32,085 bases of DNA from Herbaspirillum chlorophenolicum (GTDB taxonomy: Bacteria; Pseudomonadota; Gammaproteobacteria; Burkholderiales; Burkholderiaceae_D), in contig NZ_LFLT01000043.1 of NCBI RefSeq assembly GCF_001189955.1, positions 1 through 32,085 on the forward strand, given 5' to 3'. Positions 26,431-32,085 of this stretch are shown here, piece after piece (position 1 is the stretch's first letter; every line of letters starts with the position of its first letter). The position numbers were made by a program, and so were the translations under genes. Below the pieces are notes generated by a model. It did no database searches, was not told the origin of the DNA, and was given only the letters and a program-made list of their open reading frames with translations.

Positions 26431-26703
26431 TTATACGATTTGTGCTTCTTGTACAACGCGTGTCACAGTCCAGGCTTTGGTCTTGGAGACCGGACGGCCT
26501 TCCTGGATTTCGACAGTGTCGCCGGCCTTGACCGTGTTCGACTCGTCATGTGCGTGGTACTTCTTGGTACGCACGATGATCTTGCCGTACAGCGGGTGCT
26601 TGACGTGACGCTCGATCAGGACGGTAACAGTCTTGTCCATCTTGTCGGACACAACTTTGCCAATCAGCGTGCGCTTGAGCGCTTGTTTCACTTGATCGTT
26701 CAT
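26431..26703 (-). CDS. rpsQ: 30S ribosomal protein S17
   Basis: 90 residues, an OB-fold protein. [20 protein letters not shown] and [20 protein letters not shown] are the diagnostic blocks. It binds 16S helix 11 early in 30S assembly. ATG at 26703 overlaps the rpmC stop codon (ATGA), so translation is coupled. It is the last gene before the S10/spc gap. Confidence 0.98.
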   Translation of the reverse strand: MNDQVKQALKRTLIGKVVSDKMDKTVTVLIERHVKHPLYGKIIVRTKKYHAHDESNTVKAGDTVEIQEGRPVSKTKAWTVTRVVQEAQIV

Positions 26704-26894
26704 TGTTGACCATCCTTCGAGTTGATCACAGTTTTCACACGCGCGATGTCGCGACGTACTTTCTTCAGCTGTGCGGTATTGTTCAGTTGCTGGGTTGCAA
26801 TTTGCATACGCAGACCGAACTGGGCCTTCAACAACTCGCCCAGTTCTTTTTCCAGCGATGCCTTGTCCTTACCGCGGAGTTCAGATGCTTTCAT
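26700..26894 (-). CDS. rpmC: 50S ribosomal protein L29
   Basis: 64 residues, a helical hairpin. [20 protein letters not shown] and [20 protein letters not shown] are typical. It sits at the tunnel exit next to L23, near trigger factor and SRP. Its TGA stop shares 4 nt with the rpsQ start. 13 nt after rplP. Confidence 0.98.
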   Translation of the reverse strand: MKASELRGKDKASLEKELGELLKAQFGLRMQIATQQLNNTAQLKKVRRDIARVKTVINSKDGQQ

Positions 26895-26907
26895 GTTCCG
26901 CTCCTAA

Positions 26908-27327
26908 TTATTGACCGACTTGACGAACAACGAATGTCGTCGACAGCGGCAATTTGGCAGCAGCCAAACGGAACGCCTCGCGCGCCAGAGTTTCGTCAAC
27001 ACCGTCCATCTCGTACAGTACCTTACCTGGCTGGATTTCAGCCACGTAGTACTCCGGGTTACCCTTACCGTTACCCATACGCACTTCAGCAGGCTTCTGG
27101 GAAATCGGCTTGTCCGGGAACACGCGGATCCAGATACGGCCACCACGCTTGATGTGACGGGTCATCGCGCGACGTGCAGCTTCGATCTGACGGGCGGTCA
27201 AACGGCCACGGCCGACTGCCTTCAGACCAAAGTCGCCGAACGACACAGCAGTTCCGCGGGTATGCGAAATGCCGGTATTACGACCCTTTTGTTCTTTACG
27301 ATATTTTCTACGTGCTGGTTGCAGCAT
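26908..27327 (-). CDS. rplP: 50S ribosomal protein L16
   Basis: 139 residues. [40 protein letters not shown] and [20 protein letters not shown] are all L16 signatures. It helps place the A-site tRNA at the peptidyl transferase centre. The arginine in [11 protein letters not shown] is the residue hydroxylated by RoxA/YcfD enzymes in other bacteria. ATG at 27327, 2 nt after the rpsC stop. Confidence 0.98.
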   Translation of the reverse strand: MLQPARRKYRKEQKGRNTGISHTRGTAVSFGDFGLKAVGRGRLTARQIEAARRAMTRHIKRGGRIWIRVFPDKPISQKPAEVRMGNGKGNPEYYVAEIQPGKVLYEMDGVDETLAREAFRLAAAKLPLSTTFVVRQVGQ

Positions 27328-27329
27328 GA

Positions 27330-28145
27330 TTATTCTCCTGCTTTCTCAGCCGACACACCGGCATCGGCAGCTTGAGGACGTCCACCACGCTTCGCGCCGG
27401 CGCCAGGAGCACCAGTCTTCGAACGGGGACGAGCACCTGGCTTACCGTCGTCACGACGCGGGCCACGACGCTTCTTGTCGTCTTCCAGTTCGCCGACCAG
27501 CACCGGAGCTTCGCCGTTTGCCAGGCGATCGCCCTTGTAGACCCACACCTTGACGCCGATGATGCCGTAGGTGGTTTCAGCTTCGCCAAAACCGTAGTCG
27601 ATATCAGCACGCAGGGTGTGCAGAGGCACACGGCCTTCGCGATACCATTCGGTACGGGCGATTTCGATACCGTTCAGACGGCCCGACGACATGATCTTGA
27701 TGCCTTGTGCACCCAGACGCATGGCGTTCTGCATCGCACGCTTCATGGCGCGGCGGAACATGATGCGCTTTTCCAGCTGCTGGCAGATCGAATCGGCGAT
27801 CAGTTGAGCATCGGCTTCCGGCTTGCGGATTTCTTCGATGTTGACGTGCACGGGCACGCCCATCAGCTTGGCCAGTGCGGTCTTCAGCACTTCGATGTCC
27901 TCGCCCTTCTTGCCGATCACAACGCCCGGACGGGAGCTGTAAATGGTGATGCGGGCGTTCTTCGCCGGACGCTCGATGACGACGCGGCCAACCGAAGCGT
28001 TCTTCAGTTTCTTCTTCAGGTAAGCACGGACCTTCAGGTCCTCGTTGAGCATGTCGGCAAAATTGTTATTGCCTGCATACCAGCGCGAGCCCCAGTTACG
28101 TGTAACCGCCAGACGGAAACCGGTTGGATGAATCTTCTGTCCCAT
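27330..28145 (-). CDS. rpsC: 30S ribosomal protein S3 with long basic C-terminal tail
   Basis: 271 residues against 233 in E. coli. [20 protein letters not shown], the KH domain (about 40-110, [17 protein letters not shown]) and the C-terminal S3 domain (about 120-210) are intact. The extra residues (about 225-271) form a low-complexity Gly/Arg/Lys/Ala tail ([18 protein letters not shown]), known in betaproteobacterial S3. It forms the mRNA entry site and helicase with S4 and S5. 9 nt after rplV. Confidence 0.98.
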   Translation of the reverse strand: MGQKIHPTGFRLAVTRNWGSRWYAGNNNFADMLNEDLKVRAYLKKKLKNASVGRVVIERPAKNARITIYSSRPGVVIGKKGEDIEVLKTALAKLMGVPVHVNIEEIRKPEADAQLIADSICQQLEKRIMFRRAMKRAMQNAMRLGAQGIKIMSSGRLNGIEIARTEWYREGRVPLHTLRADIDYGFGEAETTYGIIGVKVWVYKGDRLANGEAPVLVGELEDDKKRRGPRRDDGKPGARPRSKTGAPGAGAKRGGRPQAADAGVSAEKAGE

Positions 28146-28154
28146 CGTGACTCC

Positions 28155-28484
28155 TTAGTTTCCGACGGTCACGTAGATGTGACACGATTGCTTGGAAATA
28201 CGATCACCACGGCCCTTTGCACGCGCTGTGAAGCGCTTGAGGACCGCACCCTTTTCCACATAAATGGTCTTGACCTTCAGCTCGTCAATGTCAGCGCCAT
28301 CATTGTGTTCGGCGTTCGCGATTGCGGACTCCAGAACCTTCTTGATGATCGCCGCGCCCTTTTTGGGGCTGAAAGCCAAGATATTCAGTGCCTGATCAAC
28401 TTGTTTACCGCGGATCAGGTCTGCAACCAGACGGCCCTTCTGGGCCGACAGGTGCACACCGCGCAGAGTAGCTTTAGTTTCCAT
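28155..28484 (-). CDS. rplV: 50S ribosomal protein L22
   Basis: 109 residues. Two adjacent ATGs (28487, 28484) are possible; the second is 7 nt from AAGG and gives the usual [13 protein letters not shown] start. [20 protein letters not shown] and the C-terminal [20 protein letters not shown] identify L22. Its beta-hairpin lines the exit tunnel near the macrolide site. 9 nt after rpsS. Confidence 0.97.
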   Translation of the reverse strand: METKATLRGVHLSAQKGRLVADLIRGKQVDQALNILAFSPKKGAAIIKKVLESAIANAEHNDGADIDELKVKTIYVEKGAVLKRFTARAKGRGDRISKQSCHIYVTVGN

Positions 28485-28493
28485 CATAGGACC

Positions 28494-28769
28494 TTATTTC
28501 TTAGCCTTCTTATCGGCAGCGTGACCCTTGAACGTACGGGTCAGCGCGAATTCGCCGAGCTTGTGACCAACCATGTTTTCCGACACATAGACCGGCACGT
28601 GCTGCTTGCCGTTATGCACCGCGATCGTCAGACCGATGAAGTCCGGCATGATTGTCGAACGACGCGACCAGGTCTTGATCGGCTTCTTGTCCTTGGTTGC
28701 CTGAGCAGCCTCAACCTTTTTCACCAGGTGGGCGTCGCAGAAAGGACCTTTTTTCAATGAACGTGTCAT
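28494..28769 (-). CDS. rpsS: 30S ribosomal protein S19
   Basis: 91 residues, the standard length. [20 protein letters not shown] at the start and the S19 signature [20 protein letters not shown] near residues 57-76. It forms the 30S head together with S13. ATG at 28769, 10 nt after rplB. Confidence 0.98.
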   Translation of the reverse strand: MTRSLKKGPFCDAHLVKKVEAAQATKDKKPIKTWSRRSTIMPDFIGLTIAVHNGKQHVPVYVSENMVGHKLGEFALTRTFKGHAADKKAKK

Positions 28770-28779
28770 GTTTTATCCC

Positions 28780-29607
28780 TTATTTCTTACCGCGACGCGA
28801 GACAATCATCGAAGTCGTACGCTTGTTGCTACGAGTCTTCTTGCCCTTGGTCTGCTGGCCCCACGGCGAAACCGGGTGACGGCCAGCCGCAGTCTTACCT
28901 TCACCACCACCGTGCGGGTGATCGACCGGGTTCATGACCACGCCACGAACGGTTGGGCGGATACCGCGCCAACGTGTCGCACCGGCCTTACCGATCTTGC
29001 GCAGGTTGTGCTCGCCGTTACCGACTTCACCGACGGTGGCGCGGCATTCGATGTGAACGCGGCGCACTTCACCGGAGCGCAGGCGAACCTGAGCGTAGGT
29101 GCCTTCACGTGCCATCAGCACCACGGCAGCGCCGGCGGTACGAGCGATTTGGGCGCCCTTGCCTGGCAGCATTTCCACGCAGTGGATGGTGGTGCCGACC
29201 GGAATGTTGCGGATCGGCAGGGTGTTGCCCGACTTGATCGGCGCTTCTGCACCGCTGATCAGCGAGTCACCCACGGTCAGACCCTTGGGAGCGATGATGT
29301 ACTTGCGCTCACCGTCCGCGTAGCACAGCAGTGCAATGTGCGCGGTACGGTTCGGGTCGTATTCGATACGCTCGACCTTGGCAGGAATACCGTCCTTGTT
29401 GCGACGGAAGTCGACAACGCGGTAGTGCTGCTTGTGGCCACCGCCGATGTGGCGGGTGGTGATGTGACCGTTGTTGTTGCGGCCAGCGGTCTTCGACTTC
29501 TTTTCGACCAGCGATGCCAGCGGACGGCCCTTATACAGGTCGGGATTAACGACCTTGACCATACCGCGCCGGCCGGGCGAGGTCGGCTTAACTTTTACGA
29601 GTGCCAT
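28780..29607 (-). CDS. rplB: 50S ribosomal protein L2
   Basis: 275 residues. The OB-like and SH3-like RNA-binding domains are intact. The C-terminal [20 protein letters not shown] contains the conserved histidine region near the peptidyl transferase centre, followed by the basic end [20 protein letters not shown]. Its ATG at 29607 shares one base with the rplW stop (TAATG), indicating coupled translation. 10 nt before rpsS. Confidence 0.99.
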   Translation of the reverse strand: MALVKVKPTSPGRRGMVKVVNPDLYKGRPLASLVEKKSKTAGRNNNGHITTRHIGGGHKQHYRVVDFRRNKDGIPAKVERIEYDPNRTAHIALLCYADGERKYIIAPKGLTVGDSLISGAEAPIKSGNTLPIRNIPVGTTIHCVEMLPGKGAQIARTAGAAVVLMAREGTYAQVRLRSGEVRRVHIECRATVGEVGNGEHNLRKIGKAGATRWRGIRPTVRGVVMNPVDHPHGGGEGKTAAGRHPVSPWGQQTKGKKTRSNKRTTSMIVSRRGKK

Positions 29608-29924
29608 TATTTAGCCTCCTCGGTGAAGTTGATCTCTTGACCCGGCTTCAGGCTGACGAATGCGCGACGGGTGTGGTTGCGACGGCCCATGGTCTTACCC
29701 GAGCGCTTTTGCTTGCCCTGACGGTTTGCCACTTGCACGGACTCAACTTCCACCTTGAACAGCAGTTCAACAGCAGCCTTGACTTCCAGCTTGGTTGCGT
29801 CCTTGGCGACCAGGAAAACGACTTGCTCGTTCTTCTCGGCCACGAAGGTTGCCTTTTCAGAGATGACCGGCGCCAGCAGCACCTTCATCAGGCGCTCTTC
29901 GCTATGTTTCACGATTGCGTTCAT
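29607..29924 (-). CDS. rplW: 50S ribosomal protein L23
   Basis: 105 residues. [20 protein letters not shown] and the loop [20 protein letters not shown] (tunnel-side extension) are typical. It is the docking site of trigger factor and SRP at the exit. ATG at 29924 overlaps the rplD stop (ATGA) and has GAGGAG 8 nt upstream. An internal ATG 12 codons on would give the shorter E. coli-like start; the coupled ATG is preferred. Confidence 0.97.
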   Translation of the reverse strand: MNAIVKHSEERLMKVLLAPVISEKATFVAEKNEQVVFLVAKDATKLEVKAAVELLFKVEVESVQVANRQGKQKRSGKTMGRRNHTRRAFVSLKPGQEINFTEEAK

Positions 29925-30541
29925 GCCAGCAACTCCTCAATCTTTGCCAGAGCCGACTTGGTGATCAAGATATTCTTGAAGTACACCAGCGACACGGGAT
30001 CAGCTTGACGCGGCTCAACGACCAGCACGCCCGGCAGATTGCGGGATGCCAGCAGCAGGTTCTCGTCCAGGCTGTCGGTGATCACGAGCACCGAATCCAG
30101 GCCCATGCCCTTCAGCTTCTGGGACAACAGCTTTGTCTTCGGCGCTTCGACGGCGAAATTCTCAACGACCGACAGGCGGCCTTCGCGTGCCAACTGGGAC
30201 AGGATCGAGCAGACACCTGCGCGATACATCTTCTTGTTGACTTTGTGCGTGAAGTTTTCGTCGGGCGAGTTCGGGAAGATACGACCACCACCGCGCCACA
30301 GCGGCGACGAGGACATACCGGCACGTGCGCGGCCGGTACCCTTTTGGCGCCAAGGCTTCTTGGTGGTGTGACTGACTTCTTCACGATCCTTTTGCTTGCG
30401 GTTGCCGCTGCGAGCATTTGCTTGATAGGCAACCACGACCTGGTGGATCAGGGCTTCGTTGTAGTCACGACCGAAAATGGTATCCGGTGCGGCGACGTTC
30501 GAAGCAGCTTGACCTTGGTCATTCAGGAGCTTCAGTTCCAT
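29921..30541 (-). CDS. rplD: 50S ribosomal protein L4
   Basis: 206 residues. The long loop reaching the exit tunnel (about 45-95) contains [20 protein letters not shown] and [20 protein letters not shown]. In gamma-proteobacteria L4 also represses the S10 operon through an mRNA leader upstream of rpsJ. Here the first leader on the same unit precedes rplC, so any such control would differ. ATG at 30541, 3 nt after rplC; its stop overlaps the rplW start. Confidence 0.98.
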   Translation of the reverse strand: MELKLLNDQGQAASNVAAPDTIFGRDYNEALIHQVVVAYQANARSGNRKQKDREEVSHTTKKPWRQKGTGRARAGMSSSPLWRGGGRIFPNSPDENFTHKVNKKMYRAGVCSILSQLAREGRLSVVENFAVEAPKTKLLSQKLKGMGLDSVLVITDSLDENLLLASRNLPGVLVVEPRQADPVSLVYFKNILITKSALAKIEELLA

Positions 30542-30544
30542 TGA

Positions 30545-31204
30545 TTAGGCCCCCTTCTTCGCTTTGACTTTGACTGCCGGAGAAACAATCACTTGACCGT
30601 TCTTGGCACCAGGGACAGCACCCTTGACCAGCAGCAACTGGCGCTCAGCGTCAACGCGAGCGATTTCCAGGTTTTGCACGGTAGTGGTGACGTCACCCAT
30701 GTGACCAGTCATGCGCTTGCCAGGGAACACGCGGCCCGGATCCTGCGCCATACCGATGGAGCCAGGAACATTGTGCGAGCGCGAGTTACCGTGGGAGGCA
30801 CGACCCGATGCGAAGTTGTAACGCTTGATGGTACCGGCGTAGCCCTTACCGATCGAGACGCCTTGGACGTCCACTTTCTGACCGGCTTCGAACAGACCGT
30901 CGATGCCAACCACTTCGCCTGCCTTCAATTCGGCAGCCTTAGCGGCGTCAACTCGGAATTCTTTGAGAACGGTACCGGCCTCAACGCCAGCTTTGGCGTA
31001 GTGACCAGCAGCGGCTTTGGTCACGCGGGAAGCGCGACGTTGACCGAAGGTCACCTGAACAGCGGAATAACCATCCACTTCAGGCGTTTTGATTTGTGTC
31101 ACGCGGTTGTTGGACACGTCCAGCACGGTCACAGGGATCGAATCCCCATCTTCCGTGAAGATGCGCATCATACCAACCTTGCGACCAACAAGGCCCAGGC
31201 TCAT
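30545..31204 (-). CDS. rplC: 50S ribosomal protein L3
   Basis: 219 residues from ATG 31204 ([20 protein letters not shown]), with GGAGA upstream. The frame is open 41 codons further, but that region is the leader with a promoter and is not family-like. The loop toward the peptidyl transferase centre contains [20 protein letters not shown], whose glutamine is the usual PrmB methylation site. It appears to be the first gene of its own transcription unit, since a terminator and promoter separate it from rpsJ by 171 nt. Confidence 0.98.
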   Translation of the reverse strand: MSLGLVGRKVGMMRIFTEDGDSIPVTVLDVSNNRVTQIKTPEVDGYSAVQVTFGQRRASRVTKAAAGHYAKAGVEAGTVLKEFRVDAAKAAELKAGEVVGIDGLFEAGQKVDVQGVSIGKGYAGTIKRYNFASGRASHGNSRSHNVPGSIGMAQDPGRVFPGKRMTGHMGDVTTTVQNLEIARVDAERQLLLVKGAVPGAKNGQVIVSPAVKVKAKKGA

Positions 31205-31217
31205 TGTTTTCTCCATT

Positions 31218-31237
31218 CCCGCCTGCGATTGGGCGGG
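31218..31237 (-). repeat. Leader hairpin before rplC
   Basis: CCCGCC (31218-31223), 8-nt loop and GGCGGG (31232-31237), ending about 13 nt before the rplC ATG and directly against the ribosome site (GGAGA). It could affect translation start. No protein ligand is shown by sequence. Confidence 0.45.
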
Positions 31238-31300
31238 GCTGATGTTCGTACTACCAATAATTGCGGACTTGCAGACGCAAAATCCACATCGAAGCCGAGC

Positions 31301-31329
31301 ATTATAGCCCGAAAAAAAACAGCGCACAA
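31301..31329 (-). promoter_or_regulatory. Candidate sigma70 promoter of the rplC-rpsQ unit
   Basis: Minus strand: TTGTGC (31324-31329), 17-nt spacer, perfect TATAAT (31301-31306). The -35 matches only in TTG. The spacer contains the T run of the rpsJ terminator, so promoter and terminator overlap. Transcription would begin near 31294 with a leader of about 90 nt. Confidence 0.65.
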
Positions 31330-31345
31330 CCTCAAGTTGTGCGCT
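31312..31345 (-). terminator. Intrinsic terminator after rpsJ
   Basis: AGCGCACAAC (31321-31330), loop CTCAA and GTTGTGCGCT (31336-31345): ten perfect pairs. On the minus strand it is followed, after one G, by eight T (31312-31319). It lies 30 nt past the rpsJ stop. It separates tuf-rpsJ from rplC and the rest of the S10 genes. Confidence 0.88.
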
Positions 31346-31375
31346 TTCCCAACAGTTCCTGCGTTATTTCAGCGT

Positions 31376-31693
31376 TTATTGCAGCTTGATTTCTACATCA
31401 ACGCCAGCAGGCAGATCCAGCTTCATCAATGCGTCAACCGTCTTGTCGGTCGGATCGACGATATCCATCAGGCGTTGATGGGTACGGATTTCGAACTGAT
31501 CGCGCGAAGTCTTGTTGACGTGCGGCGAACGCAGGACGTCAAAACGCTGGATGCGGGTCGGCAGAGGAACCGGGCCCTTGACGACAGCGCCGGTACGCTT
31601 GGCGGTGTCGACGATTTCCAGTGCGGACTGGTCGATCAGACGATAGTCGAATGCTTTCAGACGGATACGGATTTTTTGGCTAGGAACCGACAT
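31376..31693 (-). CDS. rpsJ: 30S ribosomal protein S10 (transcription factor NusE)
   Basis: 105 residues. [20 protein letters not shown] and the signature [20 protein letters not shown] (about 39-58) are clear. Besides its 30S head role, S10 joins NusB in antitermination on rRNA operons. ATG at 31693. It is 81 nt after tuf and is followed by a strong terminator, so it looks co-expressed with tuf more than with rplC. Confidence 0.98.
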   Translation of the reverse strand: MSVPSQKIRIRLKAFDYRLIDQSALEIVDTAKRTGAVVKGPVPLPTRIQRFDVLRSPHVNKTSRDQFEIRTHQRLMDIVDPTDKTVDALMKLDLPAGVDVEIKLQ

Positions 31694-31714
31694 GATTTTC
31701 CTTTAAAGAACGAA

Positions 31715-31736
31715 CCGGGGATGGGATCATCCCCGG
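31715..31736 (-). terminator. Terminator-like hairpin between tuf and rpsJ
   Basis: CCGGGGATG (31715-31723), loop GGAT and CATCCCCGG (31728-31736). The sequence after it on the minus strand, TTCGTTCTTT, is only partly T-rich. It may be a weak terminator that lowers rpsJ relative to tuf. Confidence 0.6.
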
Positions 31737-31774
31737 CGATGGTGAAAATTGCTACAGGTATTGCGATCCGACAA

Positions 31775-32085
31775 TTAGTCGATGATCTTGGCGACGACGC
31801 CGGCGCCGACGGTACGACCGCCTTCACGGATAGCGAAACGCAGACCTTCTTCCATGGCGATCGGGTTGATCAGTTGCACGGTGATCGACACGTTGTCGCC
31901 AGGCATGACCATTTCCTTGTCCTTCGGCAGCTCGATCGCGCCAGTCACGTCCGTGGTACGGAAGTAGAACTGCGGACGGTAGTTGTTGAAGAACGGGGTG
32001 TGACGGCCGCCTTCGTCCTTCGACAGAACATAGATCTCGCCGGTGAAGTGCTTGTGCGGCTTGATCGAACCCGGCTTGGCCAGAA
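31775..32085 (-). CDS. tuf: Elongation factor Tu, C-terminal part (5' end outside window)
   Basis: The last 102 residues of EF-Tu, domain III. It opens at [20 protein letters not shown], continues with [20 protein letters not shown] and [20 protein letters not shown], and ends [17 protein letters not shown] before TAA (31775-31777). EF-Tu delivers aminoacyl-tRNA to the ribosome. It stands directly upstream of rpsJ, the usual beta/gamma arrangement. A second tuf copy is common in this group but cannot be seen here. Confidence 0.97.
   Translation of the reverse strand, partial: LAKPGSIKPHKHFTGEIYVLSKDEGGRHTPFFNNYRPQFYFRTTDVTGAIELPKDKEMVMPGDNVSITVQLINPIAMEEGLRFAIREGGRTVGAGVVAKIID

Noticed and set aside
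31205..31327. N-terminal extension of L3 (41 codons)
   Set aside because: The segment includes a TATAAT promoter candidate and a leader hairpin, and family proteins start at [11 protein letters not shown] with a ribosome site just upstream.

Overview
The window looks like a chromosomal segment of a GC-rich betaproteobacterium, most likely Burkholderiales/Oxalobacteraceae (Herbaspirillum-like). The basis is System II (CcsA/ResB) cytochrome c maturation, a long-tailed ribosomal protein S3, the beta-type tuf-rpsJ-S10-spc-alpha gene order, and an Fe-alcohol dehydrogenase resembling the Cupriavidus 4-hydroxybutyrate dehydrogenase. This is recognition by eye; no database search was run.

Positions 1-5418 carry respiratory and housekeeping genes. 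On the minus strand are a di-haem cytochrome c4, resB and ccsA (cut by the window edge at its last codon). Divergent from them on the plus strand is the GTPase gene engB. The 5419-5737 gap holds a minus-strand intrinsic terminator and stem-loops that look like an undescribed small RNA gene. It is followed by hemB (plus).

Positions 6780-8334 form a compact ECF41-type module: a sigma factor with a fused SnoaL-like C-terminal domain (DGGGK and NPDKL signatures), then an AhpD/carboxymuconolactone decarboxylase-family gene. The second gene is preceded by an exact TGTCACA-N16-CGTC motif, the promoter known for ECF41 sigma factors.

Positions 8371-13885 look like a catabolic accessory region. On the minus strand are an Fe-dependent alcohol dehydrogenase (4-hydroxybutyrate dehydrogenase-like), a 2-oxoglutarate-semialdehyde-type aldehyde dehydrogenase and an orphan periplasmic solute-binding protein. 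A LysR-type regulator is divergent from them. A perfect 36-bp palindrome separates the aldehyde dehydrogenase from the binding-protein gene. A 1-Cys peroxiredoxin, dsbD and cutA follow, all minus. DsbD probably supplies reductant to the periplasm for cytochrome c assembly, which links it functionally to ccsA/resB.

Positions 17120-32085 are the large ribosomal protein cluster, all minus strand. In transcription order it runs tuf (partial), rpsJ, rplC-D-W-B, rpsS, rplV, rpsC, rplP, rpmC, rpsQ, rplN-X-E, rpsN, rpsH, rplF-R, rpsE, rpmD, rplO, secY, infA, rpmJ, rpsM, rpsK, rpsD, rpoA, rplQ. Most genes are within 45 nt of each other or overlap. The exceptions are gaps that hold strong hairpins or terminator-like structures: tuf/rpsJ, rpsJ/rplC, rpsQ/rplN, rpsK/rpsD, rpsD/rpoA and rpoA/rplQ. 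They suggest the cluster is divided into several differently expressed units. A good promoter candidate for rplC overlaps the rpsJ terminator.
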